Assembly (NCBI RefSeq): GCF_002797555.1
Contig: NZ_PGFA01000003.1
Span: 62,001-126,000, forward strand
Direction: 5' to 3'
DNA: 64,000 nucleotides
Source of the DNA: Hymenobacter chitinivorans DSM 11115
Lineage (GTDB): Bacteria > Bacteroidota > Bacteroidia > Cytophagales > Hymenobacteraceae
In this document: positions 1-8,435 of the stretch, one piece after another
Layout: each line of letters opens with the position of its first letter
How positions within the stretch are numbered: the first letter of the stretch is position 1
The notes under the pieces: generated by a model
The model's input: the letters and a program-made list of their open reading frames with translations, nothing else
The model's database searches: none
What the model was told of the DNA's origin: nothing
Translations under genes and position numbers: made by a program

Positions 1-482
1 GGCCGAGTACACCGGGCGGGCCGGGGAGTTGGAATATACCGGGCGGCGTACCTGGGCTTGGGCTACTGAAAACGACGAGGAAAGCAACAGCGCGGCTACA
101 GCCAAGCGCCCGAAAAGGCTTTTGGAGTTCATGGCAAAAGGGAAAACAGGAGGGAGATGTCTAAAGAAAGGGGCCGGCCGCAGCGGGGCGCGCGTTGCTG
201 CAGCGGGCGTTCTGAGGAGCATACATTACAAAACCGTGCCAGTTGGCTACCATGGCACCTGGTCCTTGCGCTGGCGGCTCATGCCGTTTCTGAAAATCAG
301 TCACTTAGCTTTTTGCCGCATCGACCAAATCCGGCAAACTCCCGACCGGAGGGCCGGAAGCCGCCGGGTAGTGCAGCGCGCTGAGCCGCGGCCCGGCATT
401 ATGAATTGGGTGGGCTCGACAGCTGTTTGGTGGCGGTTTGCGTACACCGTTTCCCAACCATTCACCCCAAATACCCCGCGCT
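1..482. other. left-edge region without a supportable gene
   Basis: One plus frame stays open from the left edge to 508, but it runs out of frame into the dodecin gene and has no recognisable domain, so I treat it as chance openness in GC-rich DNA. The first 50 bases hold a short imperfect direct repeat (ACACCGGGCGG near 9-19 and ATACCGGGCGG near 36-46). The end of an upstream gene could lie in the first 70 to 165 bases, since two other plus frames stop there, but I cannot choose between them. Confidence 0.4.
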
Positions 483-866
483 ATGAGCACAATCAAGAAA
501 GTAATTGAGGTTTTGGCCTCCTCGGAAAAGAGCTTCGAAGATGCCCTGCAACGCGCCCTGACCGAAGCCAGCACTACCGTCAAAGGCATCCGGTCCATCT
601 ATATTAAAGACCAGAGCTGCCGCGTGCGCGACAATAAGATTGTGGAGTACCGCATTACGGCCAAGATTAGCTTCGAGGTGATGCACAAGTGGGACCCCAG
701 CGCCCAACACCAGCCCGCCGCGGCCATCGACACGCCCACTCCCGCCGGCGACGGCAGCCCCGACTACAGCCAGGTACAGGTGAAAACCCAGCCCGACCTG
801 CCCCGCGACGTGGAGCCCGGCGGCAGCGCCACCGAGCCCCAGAGCGGCGGCGGCTACAGCGGCTAG
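483..866 (+). CDS. dodecin-like protein with a disordered C-terminal tail
   Basis: Residues 1-66 match the dodecin family: small proteins that form hollow dodecamers and store flavin or CoA. Visible family features are the KKVIEV first strand, the helix EKSFEDALQRAL, and the closing strands EYRITAKISFEV. The family is usually about 65-75 residues. This one has 127, because a Pro/Gln/Gly-rich tail ending in GGGYSG follows residue 67. The tryptophan that stacks on flavin in archaeal and thermophile dodecins (DWFEV) is replaced here by RSIYI, so flavin binding is uncertain. The ATG at 483 is chosen because the core begins there; an in-frame ATG at 438 would add unrelated residues. The gene converges on the anti-sigma gene, with a repeat element between them. 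Confidence 0.85.
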   Translation: MSTIKKVIEVLASSEKSFEDALQRALTEASTTVKGIRSIYIKDQSCRVRDNKIVEYRITAKISFEVMHKWDPSAQHQPAAAIDTPTPAGDGSPDYSQVQVKTQPDLPRDVEPGGSATEPQSGGGYSG

Positions 867-880
867 ATTTCCCATCGGTT

Positions 881-1032
881 ATCCTGAGGCGGAACGAAGA
901 CTCTTCCTCCCTCTGTAAACAGCGTAATTAAACGTGAAAAGCCCTTTCCTGCCTGCGTGGGAAAGGGCTTTTGTACGTTGTAGAGTCCTTAGTGGGGTAG
1001 GCGAGGAAGGTCCTTCGGCTCCGCCTCAGGAT
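881..1032. repeat. REP-like inverted-repeat element around a conserved hairpin core (copy 1)
   Basis: The outer arms at 881-909 (ATCCTGAGGCGGA ... CTTCCTC) and 1003-1032 (GAGGAAGG ... CCTCAGGAT) are near-perfect reverse complements. Between them, at about 935-973, sits the hairpin AGCCCTTTCC / GGAAAGGGCT with an A-rich 5' and T-rich 3' flank. It lies between two convergent genes and could act as a terminator in both directions. Related cores occur at 15379-15414, 27641-27680 and 30016-30055. Confidence 0.8.
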
Positions 1033-1080
1033 GACAGATGAGAAAAGAGCCCGAACGAAAAACTCACCATTTCACCACTG

Positions 1081-2214
1081 CTAAAACGTGACGTTAATGT
1101 CTACGACCTGGTCGGCGCGGCGGCCGTTGGCGGCGCCGGGCTGCCAGGCAGGTCCTTCGCAGAGCAGGCGGATGGCTTCCTGGTCGTAGTCGCGGCGCAG
1201 GCCCCGCAGGATTTTGAAGTTGTCGAGCGTGCCGTCGGCTTTCACCGTGAAGCGCACCCGCACGCTGCCCGAGAGCGGCGGGGCCGGGTACTCGGGCCGG
1301 AACATGGCCTCGCGCCGCAGGTATTCGCGCAGCTTAAGGTAGCCTTCCACCGGCTGGGGGCTGATAACAGGGGCGGGTGGCAACGCGGCTTGGCGCTTAG
1401 CACTTTCCTCGGCCGTGGGCACCGGGGCCTTGGCCACGGCAGGCGGGCCAGCCACCGTATCGGCGGCTTTGCTAGCCAGCAATACCCGGCTCTGCATGGT
1501 CTTCAGGTCGGCAGACTCGCTACGACTGGGAGCTGCCGCTACGGGAGCCTGCATGGCTACCGAACCCGATGCCACTTTGTCGCCGGGCACGGCCGCCGGG
1601 GCCGCAGCCGGCGGGCGGGTAGCGGCCACCACCGGCCGGCGCCGAGTATACCGCGCCGGAGCCGCCGCCCGCCGGCTGGCCGAGGCCGGGGCCGCCGCTG
1701 CTGGTGCTGCCGGAGTTTCGGGCACAGCGGCACTTTCGGCCGCGGCTACGGCCGGCTCGGGTGCAGCCGCGGCCGGATCCGGCGAAACTGCTGAAGGAGA
1801 AGGCGGGGTGGGCAGTTGCACGGCTACGGACCCTGGCTCGGGAGCCGGGGCGGCGGGGCGGCGCAGGCCCCACCACAGGGCGGTGCTCACCAGCAGCAAG
1901 GCCAGCACGGCGGCCACCGCCTGCCATGCGCGGGCGGCGGACCGTGGGGCGTGCTCCGGCTGGGTTACGCGCTGGTGCAGGCGGCTGCGCAGCTCGCTCA
2001 GGGCCTGGTCAGTGACGGCGGGGCTCGACATTTCCAGGCCCTCCAGCACTTCGGCGCAGCGCGGGCAGCCCAGGGTGTGGGCCTCCACGCGGTGCTGCTC
2101 GGCGGCGGGCAGGGCTCCGGCCACGTACTGCCGCAGCAGTGGCAGCGGCAGGTGCCCGGCCGCATTGGGGGCCGGGGGCTGGGGTGGAACAGGAGGCTGG
2201 TTAGCGGGCCGCAT
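1081..2214 (-). CDS. anti-sigma factor with TonB-like C-terminal domain
   Basis: Membrane anti-sigma factor predicted to hold the sigma factor encoded just upstream. In order: a zinc-finger-like HxxxCxxC motif (His46, Cys50, Cys53), one transmembrane helix at about 99-116, a long Ala/Pro-rich periplasmic linker (about 120-290), and a C-terminal domain of about 85 residues that looks like the TonB energy-transducer fold (SVRVRFTVKADGTLDNFKIL, ending DINVTF). Its start overlaps the end of the sigma gene by 14 bases, so the two are probably translationally coupled. The stop codon is followed by the word tail GTGGTGAAATGGTGAGTT (1062-1079). The TonB-like end suggests sensing through an outer-membrane receptor, but that is inference. 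Confidence 0.85.
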   Translation of the reverse strand: MRPANQPPVPPQPPAPNAAGHLPLPLLRQYVAGALPAAEQHRVEAHTLGCPRCAEVLEGLEMSSPAVTDQALSELRSRLHQRVTQPEHAPRSAARAWQAVAAVLALLLVSTALWWGLRRPAAPAPEPGSVAVQLPTPPSPSAVSPDPAAAAPEPAVAAAESAAVPETPAAPAAAAPASASRRAAAPARYTRRRPVVAATRPPAAAPAAVPGDKVASGSVAMQAPVAAAPSRSESADLKTMQSRVLLASKAADTVAGPPAVAKAPVPTAEESAKRQAALPPAPVISPQPVEGYLKLREYLRREAMFRPEYPAPPLSGSVRVRFTVKADGTLDNFKILRGLRRDYDQEAIRLLCEGPAWQPGAANGRRADQVVDINVTF

Positions 2215-2818
2215 TGGGAGCTGAGTCGAGGTAACGTTTGAGGTTGCGCTTGCCGTTTTGCAGGTGGCTTTTCACGAGGCCCAGGTCAAAGCCGGTGAGG
2301 TCGGCAATGTCGCGGTAGCACTTCTTTTCGAGGTAAAACAGCTCCAGGCAGCGGCGCTGCCCCGCGGGCAGATCGGCCAGGGCGTGCTCCAGGGCCTGGA
2401 GGCGGGCTTCGGTAAGGTCTTGTTCTTCAGTAGCATCACCTGCCTGATGCAGAACGCCCGCCGATTCCATATCGGCCGCATCAGGAAAATGCAGAACCAG
2501 GGCGCCCTCGGGGCCGGCCCGCTGCCGGGCCCGCAGGATCATCAGGCAGTGGTTGCGGGCCGTGGTCTGAAGCCAGGCCGGAAAGTTCTCTACCTCGTGG
2601 CGGCGCAGCGTATCGAGAAGCTTCTCGAAGAGCTGCATCACCGCGTCCTGGGCGTCTTCGTCGGGGCGCAGGTACTTGCGGCACACGGCAAACACCAGGG
2701 GCATGTGCCGCTCGTAGAGCACGCCCAGGTCGGCCACCGCCCCGTCGAGGCGGTAGCGCGTGAGCAGCTCCTGATCGGAGAGCTCATGGGGCGAGGTAGG
2801 GCGGCGTTTGAAAAACAT
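2201..2818 (-). CDS. ECF-type RNA polymerase sigma factor
   Basis: A 205-residue sigma-70 family protein. Region 2 spans about residues 28-70 (ERHMPLVFAVCRKYL, then DAVMQLFEKL), and region 4 about 150-200 (LPAGQRRCLELFYLEKKCYRDIA, followed by the recognition helix with LVKSHLQNGKRNL). It directs transcription of an unknown regulon, and release from the downstream anti-sigma factor is the expected control. The ATG at 2818 is chosen because sequence upstream in the same frame is only the translated 21-bp repeat array. A possible -7 box, TATCTTGG, lies at about 2853-2860 on the minus strand. Confidence 0.88.
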   Translation of the reverse strand: MFFKRRPTSPHELSDQELLTRYRLDGAVADLGVLYERHMPLVFAVCRKYLRPDEDAQDAVMQLFEKLLDTLRRHEVENFPAWLQTTARNHCLMILRARQRAGPEGALVLHFPDAADMESAGVLHQAGDATEEQDLTEARLQALEHALADLPAGQRRCLELFYLEKKCYRDIADLTGFDLGLVKSHLQNGKRNLKRYLDSAPNAAR

Positions 2819-2887
2819 AGCAACGGGAGGGGCGGGCCGATTTGGCCAGGGGCCAAGATACGGCATCGGGGCGTTATCGGGCGCTTT

Positions 2888-2971
2888 GCGACTCCAAGCC
2901 GCGACATTGCGACTCGAGGACGCAACGTCGCGACTCGGAGCGGCGACTTCCCGACTCGGAGCCGCGAGGCT
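2888..2971. repeat. 21-bp degenerate tandem repeat array 1 (4 units)
   Basis: Four consecutive 21-base units start at 2888, 2909, 2930 and 2951. Each begins [GC]CGACTC and carries an (A/G)GCSGCGAC-like block in its second half. The array sits in the intergenic region between the divergent sigma factor and vWA genes, upstream of the sigma start. Its translation gives heptads in all frames simply because 21 is a multiple of three. Confidence 0.8.
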
Positions 2972-2983
2972 GCGGCAAAATAA

Positions 2984-3016
2984 CGCGTCCGCCCGGTGCA
3001 GGACCGGGCGGACGCG
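2984..3016. other. perfect 13-bp-stem hairpin beside array 1
   Basis: CGCGTCCGCCCGG (2984-2996) is exactly complementary to CCGGGCGGACGCG (3004-3016), with a seven-base loop. On the minus strand the stem is followed by TTATTTT, so it may terminate transcription entering the sigma promoter region, or be an RNA structure tied to the array. The rest of this intergenic stretch (3017-3229) shows no gene. Confidence 0.6.
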
Positions 3017-3229
3017 GGTGCGCCAGGATGTAAACTGCTTGTGGCGCAAACTACACCGTTCGCGCTACTGCGCTATTGGACGAGTTGCCGAATTTCAGGG
3101 CTCCGCTGTAGTAGTCAGCAAGATAGAAGAATCCGGCCGGGGCCAAAATTTATTTGCGGGCGGTATGGAATCCGGGCCGGGTCGGCATCAGCACTGGTGA
3201 AACCTTCCTCATCACCGTCGTCTGATTGT

Positions 3230-5236
3230 ATGAACAAGATCCTCCTTCTCGGCCTGGGCGGCTTGCTGGCCCTGCCCGCCGTTGCGCAGCAGACTACCAC
3301 GCCGCCGGCCCCGCGCCCCCGGCAGTCGGCCCCGATAGCCACCCCGCGCACCCTCACGGGCCGCATCCTCGCCGACGGTACCAACCAGGGGCTGCCGGGG
3401 GCTACCATCGTGGTAAAAGGCACGAATGTGGGAGCGACAAGCAACTCTGCGGGCACGTATCGACTCCTTATGCCAGCGGGCCACGATACGCTGGTGGTCA
3501 GCGCCCTGGGCTACCAGTCCCGGCAGGTGCGCGCGCCGAAAAAGGGCCCGCTCACCATTCGTCTGACCCACGAAGGCACGCAATTGAGTGAAGTCGTCGT
3601 TACGGGGTATGGCACCGAGCAAGTTCGGCGGTCCGTAAGCGGCTCCGTGTCGCAGGTACAGGGGTTGGAAGGCAAGGTAGCCGGGGTGGTCATTCAGCAA
3701 CAGCCATCGGCGGGGAGGATGCGGAAAAGTAAAGCCCAACGGAATGCACCTGTTGCAGCAGATGTATTCTACGATTCGGCGCCTCCCCGCCCTGCGCCGG
3801 GCCCGGGCGAGTCGTACGCCGCCATCCACGACAACGGCTTCCACTCGGCCCAGCAAGAACCCCTGAGCACGTTTTCCATCGACGTGGACGCGGCCAGCTA
3901 CTCCAACGTGCGACGCTTCCTCAACCAGGGCCAGCGTCCACCCCAGGACGCGGTGCGGGTGGAGGAAATGCTCAACTACTTCCATTACGACTATCCCCAG
4001 CCCACCGGCCCCGACCCGGTTTCCATCACCACCGAGCTGGCCGTCTGCCCCTGGAACCCCGACCACCAGCTGCTGCACGTGGCCCTGCAGGGCCGGCAGG
4101 TGAGTACTGCGAAGCTGCCGCCCGCCAACCTGGTATTTCTGGTGGATGTATCGGGCTCCATGGCTGAACCAGCTAAGCTGCCGCTGGTGCAGGCCGGTCT
4201 GCGCCAGCTGGTGCACGAGCTGCGGCCCCAGGACAAGGTAGCCCTGGTGGTGTACGCCGGGGCGGCCGGCCTGGTGCTGCCCGCCACCCCCGGCAACCAG
4301 CAGGAAACCATTCTGGCCGCGCTGGACCGGCTGGAGGCCGGCGGCTCCACGGCCGGCGGCCAGGGCCTACGCCTGGCGTATCAGGTAGCCCGGCAGCAGT
4401 TTCAGAAAGAAGGTAACAACCGCGTGATTCTGGCTACCGACGGCGACTTCAACGTGGGGGAAAGCAGCGACGAGGCCATGGAGCGGCTTATTACCGAGGA
4501 GCGGGAATCGGGCGTGTTCCTGACCGTGCTGGGCGTGGGCCAGGGCAACTTGCAGGACAGTAAGATGGAGCGGCTGGCTGATAAGGGCAACGGCAATTAT
4601 GCCTACCTCGACAACCTCGACGAAGCCCGGCGGGTGCTGGTCCGGCAGTTCGGCGGCACACTCTTCACCCTGGCCAAGGACGTGAAGCTGCAGCTCGAGT
4701 TCAACCCCGCCCGGGTGCAGCAATACCGCCTCATTGGCTACGAAAACCGTGCCCTGGCCGATGAGGACTTCAACAATGACCGCAAAGACGCCGGGGAGCT
4801 GGGAGCGGGTCACACCGTCACGGCCCTCTACGAGCTGATTCCGCCCGGTGCCCCCACCGGCCTCGACCCGCTCAAGTACCAGCCCAACCCCGCGCCCGCG
4901 CCGCCTGCCCCCGCCTCGGCCGACCTGATGACGGTAAAGCTGCGCTACAAGGAACCCCAGGGCAACACCAGCAAGCTGCTGGAGCGCACCCTGCGCGGTG
5001 CGGCCGTACCCGTGGCTCAAGCCTCCGCCAATCTACGCTTCGCCGCCGCCGTGGCCCAGTTCGGCATGCTGCTGCGCCAGTCGGACTACCGCGGCACGGC
5101 TACCTACGACAGCACTGCCAAACTGGCCCAGCAGGCCCGCGGCCAGGATGCCGACGGCTACCGCGCCGAGTTTGTGCGCCTGGTCAAGCTGGCCGAGGGG
5201 CTGAGTCTGGTCACGGGCACCGTGGGCGTGCGTTAA
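3230..5236 (+). CDS. vWA-domain (YfbK-like) protein with CarboxypepD_reg and plug-like N-terminus
   Basis: A 668-residue exported protein. Order: signal peptide (about 1-20, ending AVAQQ), a CarboxypepD_reg-like beta-sandwich (about 40-118), a short stretch resembling the start of a SusC/TonB plug (VVVTGYGTEQVRRSVSG, about 121-160) with no barrel behind it, the vWF_A N-terminal region (PLSTFSIDVDAASYSNVRRF), a vWA domain with the metal-site motif DVSGSM at about residue 305, and a YfbK-type C-terminal region. It probably mediates metal-dependent protein contacts at the cell surface; the partner is unknown. The ATG at 3230 gives a clean signal peptide. It is paralogous to the lipoprotein at 6658 and lies divergent from the sigma/anti-sigma pair, a common Bacteroidota neighbourhood. 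Confidence 0.85.
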   Translation: MNKILLLGLGGLLALPAVAQQTTTPPAPRPRQSAPIATPRTLTGRILADGTNQGLPGATIVVKGTNVGATSNSAGTYRLLMPAGHDTLVVSALGYQSRQVRAPKKGPLTIRLTHEGTQLSEVVVTGYGTEQVRRSVSGSVSQVQGLEGKVAGVVIQQQPSAGRMRKSKAQRNAPVAADVFYDSAPPRPAPGPGESYAAIHDNGFHSAQQEPLSTFSIDVDAASYSNVRRFLNQGQRPPQDAVRVEEMLNYFHYDYPQPTGPDPVSITTELAVCPWNPDHQLLHVALQGRQVSTAKLPPANLVFLVDVSGSMAEPAKLPLVQAGLRQLVHELRPQDKVALVVYAGAAGLVLPATPGNQQETILAALDRLEAGGSTAGGQGLRLAYQVARQQFQKEGNNRVILATDGDFNVGESSDEAMERLITEERESGVFLTVLGVGQGNLQDSKMERLADKGNGNYAYLDNLDEARRVLVRQFGGTLFTLAKDVKLQLEFNPARVQQYRLIGYENRALADEDFNNDRKDAGELGAGHTVTALYELIPPGAPTGLDPLKYQPNPAPAPPAPASADLMTVKLRYKEPQGNTSKLLERTLRGAAVPVAQASANLRFAAAVAQFGMLLRQSDYRGTATYDSTAKLAQQARGQDADGYRAEFVRLVKLAEGLSLVTGTVGVR

Positions 5237-5288
5237 GCCGCGGCCCCGCTTTTTCCATCCTGGTTTTCTGATGAGTTAAGCTATTCGT

Positions 5289-6071
5289 ATGCGCCCCTCT
5301 GCCGTTTCCCTCCGTATTTCCGAGCCCTGCGCCCAGCCCTGGGCCCTGATGACGCCCCAGGGCGCCGGCCGCCACTGCGCCGCCTGCCAGAAGGTAGTTA
5401 TTGACTTCACTCAGAAAACCGATGCCGAAATCCTGGCGGTGCTGGCGGCCACGGCGGGCCAGGCCTGCGGGCGGTTTGGAGGCAGTCAGCTGAATCGGCC
5501 GCTGCAGCCACTGGTGGTAGCTCCACCCCGGGCCGGCGGGTGGTGGCGCCCGGCCGTAGCGGCCACGGTGGCCCTGCTCGGCTTCCGCACCCTGCTGCCC
5601 CAAGCCGCTCAGGCCCAGCACCCCACCAGCCAGCACCCCAGCGCCAGCCGCCGCACTGACCAGCCAGAATCAAGGGCCGAAGCCAAACCCGTTGATAGGG
5701 ACGAGCGGATCAGCGACAACTCCAGGCTGCTCACCGGCCGGGTCGTGGATAAGACGAACGGGGAAGGTGTGCCCGGGGTGACGGTGCTGGTAAAGGGCAC
5801 GACCAACGGCGTGTCGACCAACTCGGACGGGACTTTCTCCCTGCGCGTGGCCGCCGACCAGCAAAACCTGCTCTTGACATTCGCGACTATTGGCTACCTC
5901 TACCAAGAGCTTCCGATGCCTACCGGACCTCAAGCCCAGAACATGCATGTGGGGCTGAATATGGAGGTATTAGGAGGTGTTTGGTACTCTCCTATCTACA
6001 CTCCGCGGGGCGTGTGGCAACGGCTGAGCAGCGTTCCACGGCGCGTCTGGTACGCCTTTCAGCGCGACTAG
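5289..6071 (+). CDS. CarboxypepD_reg-like membrane protein with N-terminal cysteine motif
   Basis: A 260-residue protein. Residues 10-45 carry a Cys pattern (EPCAQPW then HCAACQKVVIDFT, plus another Cys near 60), a type seen at the N-terminus of many Cytophagales proteins. A hydrophobic segment at about 84-100 could be a membrane anchor. Residues about 148-215 form a carboxypeptidase regulatory-like domain (LLTGRVVDKTNGEGVPGVTVLVKGT). It starts 52 bases after the vWA gene in the same direction, so it is probably co-transcribed. Its function is not known. The sandwich domain resembles the one in the neighbouring vWA protein, which suggests a shared surface assembly. Confidence 0.75.
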   Translation: MRPSAVSLRISEPCAQPWALMTPQGAGRHCAACQKVVIDFTQKTDAEILAVLAATAGQACGRFGGSQLNRPLQPLVVAPPRAGGWWRPAVAATVALLGFRTLLPQAAQAQHPTSQHPSASRRTDQPESRAEAKPVDRDERISDNSRLLTGRVVDKTNGEGVPGVTVLVKGTTNGVSTNSDGTFSLRVAADQQNLLLTFATIGYLYQELPMPTGPQAQNMHVGLNMEVLGGVWYSPIYTPRGVWQRLSSVPRRVWYAFQRD

Positions 6072-6276
6072 TCATGAGAAGCTCTGCCCTTCTCACTTCC
6101 GGCTGGCGGCGCCTGCTGGCCGCCGGCCGAATCACCGTCTGGGCCGCGCGGCTGCTACCTAATGGCAGCAAGTGGCCCGGGCACCGCCGCGGCCGGGCTC
6201 CGGCCTGCAGGGCGCCACCCGGGGCGGGTCGGTTCGGCGGGTAACCGCTTTCCCGCCCACGAACCAACCTTGGAGG

Positions 6277-6316
6277 AACTCCTGACCGGTGGGCGACTGG
6301 TCAGGAGTTTTGGTTT
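6277..6316 (+). terminator. rho-independent terminator
   Basis: AACTCCTGACC (6277-6287) pairs exactly with GGTCAGGAGTT (6299-6309), followed by TTGGTTTT. It closes the transcription unit of the vWA and CarboxypepD_reg genes. Confidence 0.85.
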
Positions 6317-6657
6317 TAGGCGCGGCCGCCAACGTTTCGCCTCGCCTTATTATTATGCAATTAACCCTGATTTATTTTTGCCCGAATTTTATTAGAAAAA
6401 GTCTGCCGTTGCCGGGTTACGTATTACCAGCTTTAGGTATAAACAACCACTAAGCGGCGCTGCTTTCGTTTACTTGCCCGTACAACCGGCTCTGCCAGCA
6501 GAGTCCTGCTGCCCCGTTCTCAGGCCGCGCCGCTCGCGACGGACGCTCCTGGCCACGCGCTTCTTTTCCCGGAAAAGTTCTGAATTCGAGTTTGTGAGTT
6601 CAGCGGCGGCAGCATGGCTTTTCGGGTCGTTTTTTCTCCTCTAGCCTTTCTCTTCCC
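6317..6657. other. intergenic region upstream of the second vWA gene
   Basis: About 340 bases, locally AT-rich at 6345-6440, which is where a promoter would be expected. I could not find a convincing TTTG / TAnnTTTG pair. No gene is supported here. Confidence 0.4.
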
Positions 6658-8289
6658 ATGTCGATATTCCGCTTGCGCCCCCTGTGGCTGCTGGCCGGCG
6701 GCTTGCTGCTGCCCGCCTGCCAACAAAAACAATCTACCGAGCCTCTCGAGCAGGCCAGCGTTTACGAGCAGCTGCCCCCGGCCGAGCCCCAGCTGGATGA
6801 AGCTCCGCCCGCGCCGGCCAACGCCGAAACCTACGCCCGGCTGCCCGAAAACCGCTTCGAGGACGTGCGCCAAACGCCGCTGAGCACCTTCGCCATCGAC
6901 GTAGACCCAGCCTCTTATAGTAATGTGCGGCGCTTCCTGACCCAGAACCGCCAGCTGCCCCCGCCCGAAGCCGTGCGGGTCGAGGAGCTCATCAACTACT
7001 TTCACTACGACTACCCCCAGCCCCGCTCCTCCGACGCCCCGGCCACGCTGAACGCCGAAGTGGCCCGCTGCCCCTGGAACCCCGCCCACCGGCTGGTACT
7101 GGTGGGGGTGCAGGGCCGCGAAGTAGCCACCCGGGCACTGCCGCCGGCCAACCTGGTTTTCCTGCTCGACGTGTCGGGCTCGATGAACGACGAGGACAAG
7201 CTGCCCCTGCTCAAGGCCAGCCTGCGCCAGCTGGTGCACACGCTGCGGCCCCAGGACTACGTTTCTATTGTAGTATATGCCGGGGCGGCGGGCCTGGTGC
7301 TGCCGCCCACGCCCGGCAGCCAGCCCCAGCAGATCCTGGCAGCCCTGGATAATCTGGAAGCCGGCGGCTCCACGGCGGGCGGCGAAGGGCTGCGTCTGGC
7401 CTACCAGGTGGCCCGGCAGCAGGCCCGCCCCGGCTCCAACACCCGCATCATCCTGGCCACCGACGGCGACTTCAACGTGGGAGAAAGCTCGGACGAGGCC
7501 ATGGAGCAGCTCGTGACCCAGGAGCGGCAGTCGGGCGTGTTTTTGTCGGTGCTGGGCTTCGGGGAAGGCAACCTGCAGGACAGCAAGATGGAGGTGCTGG
7601 CCGACAAAGGCAACGGCAACTATGCCTACATCGACAACCTGAACGAGGCCCGGCGGGTGCTGGTCCAGCAATTTGGCGGCACGCTATTTACCCTGGCCCA
7701 GGACGTGAAAGTGCAGGTCGAGTTCAACCCCGCCCAGGTAGCGCAGTACCGCCTCATCGGCTACGAAAACCGCCTGCTGGCCGCCGAGGATTTCAACGAC
7801 GATACCAAGGATGCCGGGGAGCTGGGCGCGGGCCAGCAAGTCACGGCCCTCTACGAAATTGTGCCCGCCAACACCCGCCCCGCCGTCGACCCGCTCAAGT
7901 ACCAGTCTTCCCCGGGCGTTGCTACTGATTACGGCCCAGTTTCCGCCGCCAGCGCCGAGCTGCTTACCGTAAAGCTGCGCTACCAGGAACCCCAAGGCAG
8001 TGTTAGCCGCCTGCTCAAGCTGCCCGTGCGCAATTCCGACACCGGCGTGGAGCAGGCCTCCGACAACCTGCGCCTGGCCGCGGCCGTGGCCGAGTTTGGG
8101 CTGCTGCTGCGGCAGTCGGAACACCGGGGCACGGCCAGCTACGCGGCGGCCGGGCAGCTGGCGCAGTCGGTGCGCGGCCGGGACGCGGACGGCTCCCGCC
8201 GGGAATTTGCGGAGCTGGTGCGGCAGGCTGGTGAGCTAAGCAGTGAAGTCGCCCAAGCCTTGCCCGAGGAGCAGTGGAGCTACCGGTAA
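6658..8289 (+). CDS. vWA-domain (YfbK-like) lipoprotein
   Basis: A 543-residue lipoprotein: the signal peptide ends in a lipobox (LLLPAC, Cys at about 20), followed by a Pro/Glu-rich linker, the vWF_A N-terminal region (PLSTFAIDVDPASYSNVRRF), a vWA domain with DVSGSM at about residue 171, and a YfbK-type C-terminal part. It is clearly paralogous to the protein at 3230, with shared blocks such as GNGNYAY, RRVLVQQFGGTLFTLA and DAGELGAG. Unlike that paralogue it has no CarboxypepD_reg or plug-like section and uses a lipid anchor. Probably a surface or periplasmic binding protein; the ligand is unknown. Confidence 0.87.
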   Translation: MSIFRLRPLWLLAGGLLLPACQQKQSTEPLEQASVYEQLPPAEPQLDEAPPAPANAETYARLPENRFEDVRQTPLSTFAIDVDPASYSNVRRFLTQNRQLPPPEAVRVEELINYFHYDYPQPRSSDAPATLNAEVARCPWNPAHRLVLVGVQGREVATRALPPANLVFLLDVSGSMNDEDKLPLLKASLRQLVHTLRPQDYVSIVVYAGAAGLVLPPTPGSQPQQILAALDNLEAGGSTAGGEGLRLAYQVARQQARPGSNTRIILATDGDFNVGESSDEAMEQLVTQERQSGVFLSVLGFGEGNLQDSKMEVLADKGNGNYAYIDNLNEARRVLVQQFGGTLFTLAQDVKVQVEFNPAQVAQYRLIGYENRLLAAEDFNDDTKDAGELGAGQQVTALYEIVPANTRPAVDPLKYQSSPGVATDYGPVSAASAELLTVKLRYQEPQGSVSRLLKLPVRNSDTGVEQASDNLRLAAAVAEFGLLLRQSEHRGTASYAAAGQLAQSVRGRDADGSRREFAELVRQAGELSSEVAQALPEEQWSYR

Positions 8290-8353
8290 GCGGCTGTTTT
8301 TGTGCGGATTGTATTACCGGTCAGAAGTTCGGAAACAAGCTGGCTACCGAACG

Positions 8354-8412
8354 TTTGTTCGTATAACCCGGCAAAATTTAATTTGGAATTACCAGAACCT
8401 GGTCCCACCTTG
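8354..8412 (+). promoter_or_regulatory. candidate Bacteroidota promoter(s) for the aromatic operon leader
   Basis: TTTG at 8354-8357 is followed after 21 bases by TAATTTG (8379-8385). That TTTG (8382-8385) in turn lies 20 bases before CACCTTG (8406-8412). Either pair approximates the TTTG / TAnnTTTG promoter, and the second would start RNA about 20 bases before the first leader peptide. Neither is a perfect match. Confidence 0.4.
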
Positions 8413-8435
8413 CCCTCACAAAGCACCTGATTCTC

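Noticed and set aside
29-508. 159-residue plus-strand frame at the left edge
   Set aside because: No recognisable domain, overlaps the dodecin start out of frame, and is rich in Arg/Gly/Ala as expected from chance in GC-rich DNA.
6162-6395. 77-residue frame after the CarboxypepD_reg gene
   Set aside because: Runs through a clear terminator hairpin (6277-6316) and shows no family features.
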